A stretch of DNA of 64,000 nt from CAVQNQ01 sp963714205 (GTDB taxonomy: Bacteria > Acidobacteriota > Terriglobia > Bryobacterales > Bryobacteraceae). Made by a program: the position numbers and the translations under genes. The DNA is taken from NCBI GenBank assembly GCA_963714205.1, contig CAVQNQ010000006.1, positions 62,001 through 126,000 on the forward strand. The letters are read 5' to 3'. This document shows positions 1-8,362 of this stretch, in pieces. Within the stretch, counting starts at the first letter, position 1. The number at the start of each line of letters is the position of its first letter. Below the pieces are notes generated by a model. It had not been told where the DNA came from. It ran no database searches and was given only the letters and a program-made list of their open reading frames with translations.

Positions 1-510
1 CTGGCCGATGCGCTGGGCTGGCTGCTGGCGGCCCGCAGCCTGATCCTGGATGTGCTGGAGCTCGCGAAGAAAGGCCCCGCCCACCCCACCGTATCCGAGG
101 GGCTGGCCGGGCTGATGGCCTTCTATACCGATCTGTGCCACGTGCAATCGGCCCGCGCCGCCGGCGAAGTGGGGCGCATCTGCGCGAGCCTGGTGCATGG
201 CTACAACCGCCATCCCGCCTGGGATACCGAAGGCTGCGCCTCGTGTTATCAGTCCGACGATCTGGAAGCCATCGAGAGCCTCATCCCGGGGATCGCCAGC
301 CTGGCGCGCGGCTACACCGACGTGGTCGAGGCGGATGGCTCGCATCCCCCTAAAGCCGGCCCCTGCGTGCGCTTCGACGGCCTGGAGCAGTTCGCGCGGC
401 TGCGCTCCCGCATGGATGGCTGCCTCACCGGCTCGCAACTGGCTAAGGACCGCGCCGCCGAGGCCCTGACCAAGGTGATGATTCCCGAGGCCCTGGACTA
501 CCCGGCATGA
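1..510 (+). CDS. Acyl-CoA dehydrogenase-like protein, C-terminal part (5' end outside window)
   Basis: The reading frame is open from base 1 and stops at TGA 508-510, so only the last 169 codons are present. The opening helix (ADALGWLLAARSLILDVLEL) looks like the C-terminal helical domain of long-form acyl-CoA dehydrogenases, which pass electrons from acyl-CoA to ETF. The following stretch is unusually Cys-rich for that family and I see no catalytic Glu in this fragment. The stop overlaps the start of the FixC-like gene by 4 bp (ATGA), and EtfB and EtfA follow, which supports a dehydrogenase feeding an ETF. The family call rests on one helix plus context; another helical oxidoreductase is possible. 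Confidence 0.5.
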   Translation: MADALGWLLAARSLILDVLELAKKGPAHPTVSEGLAGLMAFYTDLCHVQSARAAGEVGRICASLVHGYNRHPAWDTEGCASCYQSDDLEAIESLIPGIASLARGYTDVVEADGSHPPKAGPCVRFDGLEQFARLRSRMDGCLTGSQLAKDRAAEALTKVMIPEALDYPA

Positions 511-2339
511 GCCAGCCCGTCGATCGGCAGTCGATGGACGTCGATATCGTCTGCGTCGGCTTCGGCCCGGCCACGGCCGGCTTTCTCGCCACGCTTTCGC
601 GGCAACTCGTCAACGCGGATGGCTCGGCCGCCGTGGAGAGCCCTTCCAATCCTGGCCTGCCGCTGCAGGTGGTCTGCTACGAAAGGGCCGACGATATCGG
701 TTTTGGCGTCTCCGGAGTGGTCACCCGCGCGCGCGGCATCCGCGCCACTCTCCCAGACCTGACGCCTTCCCAGATCCCCATGGCCGCTCCGGTGGCCCTG
801 GAGAAGATCGTCTACCTGCTCGACCCCGTGGGCGCCAGCCGCCGTTCGCTGGGCTTGCGCATGGCCGACCGCCTTCTCTCGACGCTCCGCCTGCACCGTC
901 ACCACGGAGTCGAACTGCCCTACGTCCCGCCGTTTCTTCACAAACACGGCGGGATGGTGATGTCGCTCGGCCAGTTCATGCAGTTCGTGGGCAACGATCT
1001 GATGGCTTCCGGCACGGTGCAGATTTGGCCCGGAATGCCGGTCACCGAGGCGCTCATCGACCGTGACCGCGTGCGCGGCATCCGCCTGGCCGACCAGGGG
1101 GTCGATCGCCAGGGCAACCCCGAGGCCAACTTCATGCCGGGGATGGATGTTCACGCGGCCCTCACGGTGGTGGGCGATGGACCCGTGGGCGCCGTAGGGC
1201 GGCAGCTCGACGAATGGTTTGGCCTGCCCGAAAACCACCACCATCGCGAGTGGGCCGTGGGCATGAAGATGGTGCTGGATCTGCCCGAAACCTGCGAGCT
1301 CGAGCCGGGCACCGTCTTCCACACCTTCGGCTACCCCGAGCCGGAGATCTTCGGCTTCCTTTACGTGCATCCCGACCGCGTGGCCACTGTGGGAATCTTC
1401 GTCCCCTCCTGGTTCCGCAGCCCCATGCGCACCGCCTACCGCTACTTGCAGCACTACATGCTGCACCCCTACCTGTGGCGCTATCTCCAGGGTGGCAGGT
1501 TGCGCTCGTGGGGCGCCAAGTCGCTCCAGGAATCGGGCCGGCGAGGCGAGCCGATTCTGGCCGGCGAGGGTTACGCGCGCATCGGCGAAGGTTCCGGCAG
1601 CACCAACGTGCTCACCGGCTCGGGCGTGGATGAAGCTTGGACCACCGGGTCGCAGCTCGCCGAAGGGGTCCTCGAGCTGCTCAAGGCCGGCCTCCCGCTC
1701 ACCCGAGAGAATCTGGAGCGCGCTTACGTGGCCCGCCGCCGCGCCAGCTGGGTGGAGCGGGAAGGCCGCATCGCCGAAAAGGCCCGCGACGGCTTCCATC
1801 GCGGCGTGATCGCCGGCTTGCTCGGCATGGCCATAGCCGGGGCCACCGGTGGGCGCCATTGGATCAAGGGCCAGCCGCGCCCGCTGCCATCGCTCAAGGA
1901 ATATTATCGCCGCAGGGTGCGGCCTTCCGAAGTGGAGAGCATTATGGACGAATGCCGCATGCGCGGCGTCCCGTGCCATAACGCCCTCATGGAACGCTGC
2001 GGATGGCCCGCTATTCCGTACGACGGGCAGCTCCTGGTCACCCACCAGGACGCGCTGCTGATCGGCGGCAAGGTGCAGGCGCCGGCCGGGTTCGCCGATC
2101 ACGTCCACTTTATTTATCCCGATTTCTGCGAGCGCTGCGTTTCCAAGCTGTGCATCGAAATGTGCTCGGGCCAGGCCATCGCGCCGGGTGCGAAAGGCGT
2201 TCCCACGTTCGATCGCGAGAAGTGCGTGCATTGCGGCGCGTGCCTGTGGAACTGCGTGGCCCCGCTCGATGACGATCCCGCCAGCGGCAACATCGCCTTC
2301 CGCGCGGGGGCCGGCGGCCTGCACTCGAACGAAAACTGA
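507..2339 (+). CDS. FixC/ETF-quinone oxidoreductase-like flavoprotein fused to a FixX-like ferredoxin tail
   Basis: A 610-residue flavoprotein likely to move electrons between ETF and the quinone pool or another acceptor at the membrane. A Rossmann FAD-binding glycine motif (VGFGPATAG) lies near residues 17-25. The last 80 residues hold eight cysteines at about 541, 544, 549, 553, 573, 576, 579 and 583, spaced C-x2-C-x4-C-x3-C and C-x2-C-x2-C-x3-C. That resembles FixX-type ferredoxin more than the single four-Cys cluster of mitochondrial ETF-QO. FixC and FixX are usually separate proteins (about 430 and 95 residues), so this is probably a fusion. It starts at ATG 507, overlapping the previous stop, and etfB follows after 28 bp. 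Whether it bifurcates electrons like FixABCX or acts as a plain ETF-QO cannot be read from sequence alone. Confidence 0.78.
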   Translation: MSQPVDRQSMDVDIVCVGFGPATAGFLATLSRQLVNADGSAAVESPSNPGLPLQVVCYERADDIGFGVSGVVTRARGIRATLPDLTPSQIPMAAPVALEKIVYLLDPVGASRRSLGLRMADRLLSTLRLHRHHGVELPYVPPFLHKHGGMVMSLGQFMQFVGNDLMASGTVQIWPGMPVTEALIDRDRVRGIRLADQGVDRQGNPEANFMPGMDVHAALTVVGDGPVGAVGRQLDEWFGLPENHHHREWAVGMKMVLDLPETCELEPGTVFHTFGYPEPEIFGFLYVHPDRVATVGIFVPSWFRSPMRTAYRYLQHYMLHPYLWRYLQGGRLRSWGAKSLQESGRRGEPILAGEGYARIGEGSGSTNVLTGSGVDEAWTTGSQLAEGVLELLKAGLPLTRENLERAYVARRRASWVEREGRIAEKARDGFHRGVIAGLLGMAIAGATGGRHWIKGQPRPLPSLKEYYRRRVRPSEVESIMDECRMRGVPCHNALMERCGWPAIPYDGQLLVTHQDALLIGGKVQAPAGFADHVHFIYPDFCERCVSKLCIEMCSGQAIAPGAKGVPTFDREKCVHCGACLWNCVAPLDDDPASGNIAFRAGAGGLHSNEN

Positions 2340-2367
2340 CGCGCCCTTATACTGGAGTTCTACCCAC

Positions 2368-3180
2368 ATGAGCGTTCCTTTACAAATCGTGGTTTGCGGG
2401 AGCATTGTTCCCGATCCGTTGCAAACCCTCGAGCCGGTGACCGGCCCCGGCGGGCCGGCCCTGAAAAACGAGATGATGCTGCCGGCCGTGCTGGACCCCT
2501 GGGCCGGGCATGCCCTCTTCGAAGCCGCGCACCTGGCCCAGAAAACCCCCGGCAGCAAGGTCTGGCTGGTCAGCCTGGGACCCAAGGCCAAGCTGCAGCA
2601 GGTTATGATGACGGTGGCCCAGAAGGCGCCCTTCGAACTGGTGGCGCTGGATGGCCCGGCCTCCGGCTTCACCGATTCCTTCGAGACGGCTGCCACGCTG
2701 GCCGCCGCCATCGAAGCGATTCCCGGCCTGGACCGCGCCCGGCTGCTGGTCTTCGGCGGCTGGGAATCCGCCTCGCGCGGCGCCGGCTCCACGCTGCAAA
2801 TGATCGGGGAGCGGCTGGGCATCGCCGAGCAGTTTCAGGGCGTGGACCAGTTCGATCTCCGGGCCGATGGAAGCTTCGAAATCCTGGAGCGCATCGAAGG
2901 CGGATTGCACCAGGTTTCCGTGTGCGCCGCTCCGCCCGCCGTGCTGGGATGGGCTACGGGCCATCTGCCCGAGCCGCGCAATAACCCGCAGGTGGGCATG
3001 GCCAACATGCGCACGGTCATGCCGGCGCTGCAACGCGCCAAGCCCGCGCCGCTTCCCCGCGCCGGCCTGACTTTCGTCTCGGTCAACCTGCCCAAGCAGC
3101 AGCGTGAGACGCGCGTGGTCAAAGACCTGCCGGCCGCGGAGATCGCCCGCGAGATCGTGGCCTGGATTGCGGAGGAATAA
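2368..3180 (+). CDS. etfB: Electron transfer flavoprotein beta subunit, divergent
   Basis: 270 residues, normal size for EtfB/FixA. The alpha/beta fold, a GG-W-E-S stretch around residue 130 and the motif EGGLHQV followed by EPRNNP and MANMR match the ETF beta pattern (EGG-L-x-V, then EPR and N-I-M-K). The usual AMP/FAD signature D-x-x-TGQ after the central strand is replaced by SRGAGST, so nucleotide binding may differ from textbook ETF. The start is ATG 2368; there is no strong Shine-Dalgarno, but upstream in-frame codons would run into the FixC-like gene. The next gene, etfA, starts 1 bp after the stop, so the pair is cotranscribed and should form the alpha-beta heterodimer. Confidence 0.85.
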   Translation: MSVPLQIVVCGSIVPDPLQTLEPVTGPGGPALKNEMMLPAVLDPWAGHALFEAAHLAQKTPGSKVWLVSLGPKAKLQQVMMTVAQKAPFELVALDGPASGFTDSFETAATLAAAIEAIPGLDRARLLVFGGWESASRGAGSTLQMIGERLGIAEQFQGVDQFDLRADGSFEILERIEGGLHQVSVCAAPPAVLGWATGHLPEPRNNPQVGMANMRTVMPALQRAKPAPLPRAGLTFVSVNLPKQQRETRVVKDLPAAEIAREIVAWIAEE

Positions 3181-3181
3181 C

Positions 3182-4192
3182 GTGGAAGAGATCCTGGTTC
3201 TGGCACACACCGAAAGCGATGGCACGCTGGCCAAGCCGGCGCTCGAGGCCCTGGCTGCGGCTATCGGCTTGGGCGGCGAGTTGACGGTCGGGCTGGTGGG
3301 AGCCGAGGTCGCGGCCGCCGCCAGCCAGATCGCGAGTTGCGGCGCGAAGCGCTTCCTGGCGGTTTCGGGCGAAGCTTTCGCCCAGCCGCGCTACGCCACC
3401 GATGCAGCCGCGGCCGAGGCGCTCGCGCGCGCCTCGGGAGCCACGGTGATTCTGGCGCCCTCGACTTCCCGATGGTCCCGCGCCCTTCCCGGCGTGGCGT
3501 TTCGATTGGGAGGCCGCGTCGATACCCACGCCGCCAGCGTGACGCTCAGTGGCGGTATGCTGGCCGTGGGGCGCTGGTTTTACCGCCAGCGCATGGAGGC
3601 CTTGCTCACCCGCAACCAGCGGCCCTGGGTGATCCTGCTCGACGCTGGCTGCGTCCCCGCATGGAGCGGTCCCTCCGGCACTGCAAGCGTGGAATCGCTA
3701 GCTGTGGAAGCCCCGTCCACGCGCACTACTGTCATGGGTATCCGAGCCCCCAAGGCCGATGAGCAGACCATTCGCCCGGACGCCCGCCTGCTGTTCGTCG
3801 CGGGCGCGGGCTGGACCAAAAAGCAGGCCGATGGCGCCATCCACGTCGATGAAGCCGGCGCCCTCATCCTGGGTTTCCTGCGCGCCGCACAGGCCTCCCT
3901 GGGCAGCAGCAAATCGCTGGTGGATCTCAGCGGCGAGGGCCAGGCCGTGCTTCAGTTCATGACTCATCTCAACCAGGTGGGGCAGACCGGCGCCACCCCG
4001 CGCCATCCCAAGGGCCTTTCCACCTGCTGCCACGGCGAAGAGCCGCATGTGGTGGGCTGGCGCTTCATCAACCAGCGCCGTGCGATCAACCTGGACCCTA
4101 ACTGCGGATGGGCGCGCGGCAAAGCCGACGTACTCTACGTGGCGGACGCCTTCGAGGTCATGCGCCAGGTGAACGGGTTGCTGGGCGCGTAG
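3182..4192 (+). CDS. etfA: Electron transfer flavoprotein alpha subunit, divergent
   Basis: 336 residues with a GTG start one base after the etfB stop. The C-terminal FAD domain is recognisable from NQVGQTG (about residue 274) and a following A-I-N-L-D-P strand. The normal G-A-S-R motif, whose Arg contacts FAD, appears here as GSSKS, and the G-I-S-G loop is replaced by a segment containing STCCHGEE. These substitutions, with those in EtfB, suggest a distinct ETF clade rather than the housekeeping one. It should partner EtfB and the FixC-like protein upstream. The family assignment is solid; the direction of electron flow is inference. Confidence 0.85.
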   Translation: MEEILVLAHTESDGTLAKPALEALAAAIGLGGELTVGLVGAEVAAAASQIASCGAKRFLAVSGEAFAQPRYATDAAAAEALARASGATVILAPSTSRWSRALPGVAFRLGGRVDTHAASVTLSGGMLAVGRWFYRQRMEALLTRNQRPWVILLDAGCVPAWSGPSGTASVESLAVEAPSTRTTVMGIRAPKADEQTIRPDARLLFVAGAGWTKKQADGAIHVDEAGALILGFLRAAQASLGSSKSLVDLSGEGQAVLQFMTHLNQVGQTGATPRHPKGLSTCCHGEEPHVVGWRFINQRRAINLDPNCGWARGKADVLYVADAFEVMRQVNGLLGA

Positions 4193-4214
4193 TCAACCGG
4201 GCCGGGGCTTAGGT

Positions 4215-4243
4215 TTGACAAAGCCGGCCCGCTTGGATACGGT
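4215..4243 (+). promoter_or_regulatory. Candidate sigma-70 promoter before the enolase-superfamily gene
   Basis: A perfect -35 box TTGACA (4215-4220) is followed after 17 bp by TACGGT (4238-4243), a weak -10 with three of six consensus bases. A Shine-Dalgarno sequence (GAGGAG, 4255-4260) and ATG 4269 follow. This implies that the next gene is transcribed separately from the ETF cluster. Confidence 0.4.
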
Positions 4244-4268
4244 TGAGTAATCTTGAGGAGATTACCCT

Positions 4269-5660
4269 ATGTCGGAAAACAAGATGGATATGAAGCGGCG
4301 GAGCGTGCTTGGAATCGCGGCAGGCACGGCTCTCGGATCGATGTTAATGGACACGGCGGCCGAAGGCCAGCCTCTCCAGACCGGCGGCGTGAACCGGAAC
4401 TCCGCTCCCAGTCAGTTGCGCATCACGGATATGCGCGCTATCCGCATCGCCTCGAACTACGACTACCCGATCATCAGGATCGACACCAACCAGGGGGTCT
4501 ATGGTCTCGGTGAAGTTCGCGACGCGGGCAACGAAGGCATGGCGCTCATTCTCAAGTCGCACCTGGTCGGCAGGAACCCGCTGAACATCGAGCCGATCCT
4601 GGACAGCATTCGGAACTTCCGGAATCAGCGCCGATTTGCCGGCGGTTACGCCGCGGTCGACATCGCCCTGCACGATATTTCAGGTAAGGTATTCAACGTG
4701 CCGGCATGGCGCCTGATCGGTTCCCAGTACCGCGACCGCGTCCGCTGCTACTGCGACACCACCGAGAGCGTCGACCCGAAGATTTACGCCCAGCGTATGA
4801 CGGCCCGTATGAAATTGGGCTTCACTTTCTTCAAGATGGATATCCGGCCGACCATGCTCGAGGGTCGTGCCGGCGGGTTGAATACGCGCGGCGTGGCGAC
4901 CCAGAAGGGTCTGGAAATGTACGGCGAGCATATTCAGGCCGTGCGCGACGCCATCGGATGGGACAAGCCGCTGGCGGCCGATCATTTCGGCCCGCTCACG
5001 TTGAAAGACTCCATCCGCCATGCCCGGTTTTTCGAGAAATACGAGCTTGCCTGGGCGGAAGATATGATCCAGGTGGGTGCCCTCGGCACCGGTGACGCTC
5101 CCGGCAACTGGCGCGCTTATAAGGAACTCAAGGAATCGACTTGCACACCCATCAACACGGGTGAAAGCCTGTTTGGCCTGGAAGAAGGCTTCCGTCCTCT
5201 GATCGAAAACATGGCCGTGGACATGATCCACTGCGATCCGCTGAGTTCGGGCGGCATCCGCGAAACCAAGCGCATCTCGGATTTCGCGTCGATGTTCGGC
5301 ATCCCGACGGTCATCCACTTCGCCGGTTCGCCGGTGGGCTGCATGGCATCGGTACACATGGTCGCCACGCTCAAAGATTTCACGGCTATGGAAAACCATG
5401 CCATCGATATCCCGTGGTGGAACGATCTGGTGACCGGGCCGCCCAAGCCGATCATCCAGAACGGCTACATTCCTGTACCCATGACTCCGGGCATCGGCGT
5501 GGAACTCAACGAGGAAGCCTGCAAAGCGCACCTGCGGGTTCCGGGCTACTTCGAGCCCACCCCGCAGTACGACAAGACCATCGTTGACGAATTCCACCAG
5601 GGCGGCCCCTGGCCGCACATTACCGGGATGGGCAAGCTCGAGAACACCGTGGAAGAGTGA
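4269..5660 (+). CDS. Enolase-superfamily (mandelate racemase/muconate lactonizing) protein with Tat-like signal
   Basis: 463 residues. The N-terminus carries a twin-arginine motif (KRRSVLG, residues 9-15) and a hydrophobic stretch ending near residue 27, suggesting Tat export. The body is an MR/MLE-type acid-sugar dehydratase or racemase. Candidate base K189 lies in KMD, metal ligands are D238, E264 and E299 (in NTGES), and H350 in a VIHFAGSP segment is a candidate acid/base. The K-x-D form and the His near the C-terminal part point towards the mannonate/galactonate dehydratase side of the superfamily, but the substrate cannot be assigned. Most family members are cytoplasmic, so the Tat signal is unusual. 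The start is ATG 4269 with GAGGAG 8 bp upstream. Confidence 0.8.
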   Translation: MSENKMDMKRRSVLGIAAGTALGSMLMDTAAEGQPLQTGGVNRNSAPSQLRITDMRAIRIASNYDYPIIRIDTNQGVYGLGEVRDAGNEGMALILKSHLVGRNPLNIEPILDSIRNFRNQRRFAGGYAAVDIALHDISGKVFNVPAWRLIGSQYRDRVRCYCDTTESVDPKIYAQRMTARMKLGFTFFKMDIRPTMLEGRAGGLNTRGVATQKGLEMYGEHIQAVRDAIGWDKPLAADHFGPLTLKDSIRHARFFEKYELAWAEDMIQVGALGTGDAPGNWRAYKELKESTCTPINTGESLFGLEEGFRPLIENMAVDMIHCDPLSSGGIRETKRISDFASMFGIPTVIHFAGSPVGCMASVHMVATLKDFTAMENHAIDIPWWNDLVTGPPKPIIQNGYIPVPMTPGIGVELNEEACKAHLRVPGYFEPTPQYDKTIVDEFHQGGPWPHITGMGKLENTVEE

Positions 5661-5708
5661 TCCCCGGATTGATAAGTCTTCTGTTTTTAAACGCTTAAGC
5701 TTTGATGC

Positions 5709-5737
5709 TCGACAATTGGCCGCGCATTTGCTACGAT
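5709..5737 (+). promoter_or_regulatory. Candidate promoter for the 75-residue protein and cold-shock gene
   Basis: TCGACA (5709-5714) and TACGAT (5732-5737) are separated by exactly 17 bp in the 180-bp gap after the enolase-family gene. This leaves a leader of roughly 100 bases before ATG 5841. Four to five of six bases match consensus in each box. Confidence 0.4.
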
Positions 5738-5840
5738 GTAATTCAGGTACTTGTGGTACTTCCGGCCGATATCCTTGCCTCCGCTCACGGGTACCGCGTT
5801 CCCCCGCAATTTACCCGAGGAGTCAGGCGTAAGCAAATCT

Positions 5841-6068
5841 ATGACATCTAACAGCTATTCCCAGGGCGCTCAGGTCGAGCATCAGAAGTTCGGCTTGGGC
5901 ACGGTTCTTTCAAGCAGTGAAGAACGCATCGTGATCAAGTTCGACGATCACGGCGAAAAAAAATTCGTTACAAACCTGGTGATGGGTAATCTAAAGAAGA
6001 GTGATCGGCAACCTCCCGCCGAGAAGAAGGGTTCCCGCCGCAAGAAGACGGCGCCTGCCACGGCGTAA
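5841..6068 (+). CDS. Small standalone protein like the UvrD/PcrA C-terminal beta-barrel
   Basis: 75 residues. The core (about residues 9-40) reads V-E-H-x-K-F-G-x-G-T-V then I-x-F-D-D-H-G-E-K-K-F. That is the pattern of the small SH3/Tudor-like barrel at the C-terminus of UvrD/PcrA helicases, which contacts RNA polymerase. A lysine/arginine-rich tail follows (KKGSRRKKT). As a free-standing protein it may bind nucleic acid or polymerase; that function is inference. The start is ATG 5841; GAGGAG lies about 20 bases upstream, so translation initiation is not textbook. The cold-shock gene begins 28 bp downstream, consistent with one transcript. Confidence 0.65.
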   Translation: MTSNSYSQGAQVEHQKFGLGTVLSSSEERIVIKFDDHGEKKFVTNLVMGNLKKSDRQPPAEKKGSRRKKTAPATA

Positions 6069-6096
6069 CCAGCCGGTTTCTAGAGGATAAATTTCT

Positions 6097-6516
6097 TTGA
6101 ACGCACGCCAGAAACGGTTATTCGAAGAGGCCCGCAAGCGCAACCCGGACCTCAAAATGCCCGCCGCCGACACGCCTCCCGTTGCGGGTTGGACCGAAGA
6201 TGACCTGGCCCTGATCAAGCAGGGCGTAGGCGATAAAACCAGCCGCCCGTCCTCGGGCTCCTCCGAGGCCGGCGAGGCCGCCGAGGGCCCCACCGGCGAG
6301 CAGAGCGGCGCGGTGGTCACCTACTTCGAAGCCAAAGGATTCGGATTTCTCCGCCCGGACGACGGCGGACGGGACATCTTCTTCCACGTCTCGCGCCTGG
6401 CCGAAGGGTTGGCCACCGATCTGCGGCCCGGCACGCGGGTCTTCTACGAACTGGGCATGGACCGGACGGGGAAGATGGCGGCCAGCAGCGTACGCATCGC
6501 CCCTCCTCCTCAATAA
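6097..6516 (+). CDS. Cold-shock domain protein with N-terminal extension
   Basis: 139 residues, twice the length of a minimal Csp. The C-terminal half is a cold-shock domain with RNP1 (KGFGFLRP) and RNP2 (DIFFHVS), which bind single-stranded RNA or DNA. The first about 70 residues are a charged helix followed by a Ser/Gly/Glu linker with no recognised domain. It starts at TTG 6097, supported by AGAGGA 8-14 bases upstream; no in-frame ATG gives an intact domain with a better site. It probably acts as an RNA chaperone. It lies just upstream of ffh but is separated from it by about 80 bp. Confidence 0.85.
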   Translation: MNARQKRLFEEARKRNPDLKMPAADTPPVAGWTEDDLALIKQGVGDKTSRPSSGSSEAGEAAEGPTGEQSGAVVTYFEAKGFGFLRPDDGGRDIFFHVSRLAEGLATDLRPGTRVFYELGMDRTGKMAASSVRIAPPPQ

Positions 6517-6596
6517 CCGGCTATAATTGGTGAGATCGCTGGAATTGCAGGGTACGGACAGGAGGATTGGTGTGCCCCGTCCGTCCCGAACTCTCA

Positions 6597-7964
6597 ATGT
6601 TCGACAGTCTATCGGAAAAACTTCAGCGGGTCTTTAAGAACCTGCGCGGCGAAGGCAGGCTCTCGGCCGAAAACATGGAGACGGCCCTGCGCGAAATCCG
6701 CATGGCGCTGCTCGAAGCCGACGTCAATTTCCGGGTTGTCAAACAGCTTCTCGAGAACATCCGCGCGAAGGCCATGGGCGAAGAGGTGCTCACCGCGCTC
6801 TCGCCTTCCCAGCAGGTGGTCAAGATCGTCCACGAGGAGCTGATCAAGATTCTGGGCAGCCATGAATCCCGGCTGCGCTTCGCCAACGAGCCGCCTAGCG
6901 TTTTCCTCATCGTGGGCCTTCAGGGCTCCGGCAAGACCACCACCACCGGCAAGCTGGCGCGGTACCTGGCGCGCAACGGCCACCGGCCCATGCTGGTTTC
7001 GGTGGACGTTTACCGGCCGGCTGCCCGCGAACAGCTCCGCGTGATTGCGCGCGAAGTGGGCCAGTCGATTTATGAGGGCGCGCCCGAAGAGCAGCAGCCG
7101 CTCGATCTGGCGCGCGGCGCGCGGCGGGAGAGCGCCAATAGCGGCCGCGACGTGCTGCTGGTGGACACCGCCGGCCGCCTGCATATCGACGATCAGCTCA
7201 TGCGCGAGCTCCAGCAACTCAAAGAACAGCTCGCCCCGGTCGAGATCCTCTTCGTGGCCGATGCCATGACCGGCCAGGACGCCGTCAAATCCGCCGACGA
7301 GTTCCACAAGCGCCTGGGCATCACCGGTGTGATCCTGACCAAGATGGATGGCGATGCGCGCGGCGGCGCGGCCCTTTCCATCCGCCACGTCACCGGGCAG
7401 CCGTTGAAATTCGTCGGCATAGGGGAAAAGCCGGACGCCTTCGAGCCCTTCCACCCCGATCGCGCGGCCAACCGCATCCTCGGCATGGGCGATATCCTCT
7501 CCTTCATCGAGAAGGCTGGGGAGGCCATCGACAAGAAGCAGGCCGTCGAGATGCAGCGCAAGCTCATCGAGAACGATTTCACCCTGGAGGACTTCCGCGA
7601 CCAGTTGCGCCACATCCGCAAACTGGGACCGCTCGGCTCGCTGCTCGACATGATGCCCAAGGTCGGCATGCTCAAGGAACTCAAGGACGTAAAGGTGGAC
7701 GAAAAGGAGATCGGCCGCGTGGTGGCGATCATCGATTCCATGACACCCCGCGAGCGCGACAATCACATGATTATCAACGGCAGCCGCCGCCGGCGCATCG
7801 CCAAGGGCAGCGGCACGTCCGTGCAGGAAGTCAACCAGTTGTTGAAGCAGTACGCGCAGGCCCGGAAAATGATGAAGTCGTTCTCCGGCGGCATGATCGG
7901 CAGGAAGCTCGGGAAAATGAAACTGCCGCCCGGCTTTCCCTTCGGCGAGATGCCCGGCAGTTAG
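6597..7964 (+). CDS. ffh: Signal recognition particle protein Ffh
   Basis: 455 residues, the usual Ffh length. The NG GTPase domain has the P-loop GLQGSGKT (107-114), DVYRPAAREQL, DTAGR (190-194) and TKMDG (248-252). The C-terminal M domain carries the SRP-RNA-binding SRRRRIAKGSG and a Met-rich helix. It targets nascent membrane proteins to FtsY and the Sec translocon. I chose ATG 6597 because MFDSLSEKLQ is the conserved family start. However, the only good Shine-Dalgarno (GGAGGA 6561-6566) sits about 30 bp upstream, next to in-frame TTG 6567 and GTG 6570, so a ten-residue longer form is possible. It is the first gene of the rpsP-rimM-trmD-rplS run. Confidence 0.95.
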   Translation: MFDSLSEKLQRVFKNLRGEGRLSAENMETALREIRMALLEADVNFRVVKQLLENIRAKAMGEEVLTALSPSQQVVKIVHEELIKILGSHESRLRFANEPPSVFLIVGLQGSGKTTTTGKLARYLARNGHRPMLVSVDVYRPAAREQLRVIAREVGQSIYEGAPEEQQPLDLARGARRESANSGRDVLLVDTAGRLHIDDQLMRELQQLKEQLAPVEILFVADAMTGQDAVKSADEFHKRLGITGVILTKMDGDARGGAALSIRHVTGQPLKFVGIGEKPDAFEPFHPDRAANRILGMGDILSFIEKAGEAIDKKQAVEMQRKLIENDFTLEDFRDQLRHIRKLGPLGSLLDMMPKVGMLKELKDVKVDEKEIGRVVAIIDSMTPRERDNHMIINGSRRRRIAKGSGTSVQEVNQLLKQYAQARKMMKSFSGGMIGRKLGKMKLPPGFPFGEMPGS

Positions 7965-7990
7965 CGTGAGAAATCTAATTTGGAGTGCAG

Positions 7991-8248
7991 ATGCTGATGA
8001 TTCGACTGGCGCGGTTCGGCGCCAAAAAGAAGCCTTTCTATCGCGTGGTGGTGATCGATAAGGAACACGCCCGCAACGGCCGCGCCCTGGAAGTGGTGGG
8101 ACAGTACAATCCCCTTACCCATCCGGCCCAGGTGGCGCTGAAACACGAGCGCATCGAGCATTGGACCAAGCAAGGCGCGCAGCTGTCGCCCACCGTAAAG
8201 CGCCTGGTGGAGAAGAACCCGGCAGCGCCGCCTCAGCCGGTGGCATAG
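7991..8248 (+). CDS. rpsP: 30S ribosomal protein S16
   Basis: 85 residues, matching S16 with its N-terminal MIRLARFGAKKKPFYRVVV motif and the central Y-N-P-L segment. It binds 16S rRNA early in 30S assembly. GGAG (7982-7985) lies 5 bp before ATG 7991; ATG 7997 is an alternative giving a two-residue shorter protein. It follows ffh by 26 bp, the standard bacterial order. Confidence 0.95.
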   Translation: MLMIRLARFGAKKKPFYRVVVIDKEHARNGRALEVVGQYNPLTHPAQVALKHERIEHWTKQGAQLSPTVKRLVEKNPAAPPQPVA

Positions 8249-8362
8249 TTCCCGAGAGCCTCCCCGAGTGTAACGAACCGAACCGCCCGGTGCTTCGTAT
8301 GTCTGAATTTCCCATAAACCGGTGTGCCGGCTTCAGGTACGATGAGTCTTGGGAGGGGGTAG

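Noticed and set aside
498..2822. 774-codon open frame on the minus strand antisense to the FixC-like and etfB genes
   Set aside because: It overlaps two recognisable genes, its product is low-complexity His/Ala/Gly-rich and matches no family. Long antisense frames are expected in GC-rich coding DNA.
6567..6596. Longer Ffh starting at TTG 6567 or GTG 6570
   Set aside because: The extra ten residues are not part of the conserved Ffh start, although the Shine-Dalgarno position favours them. Kept as an alternative only.
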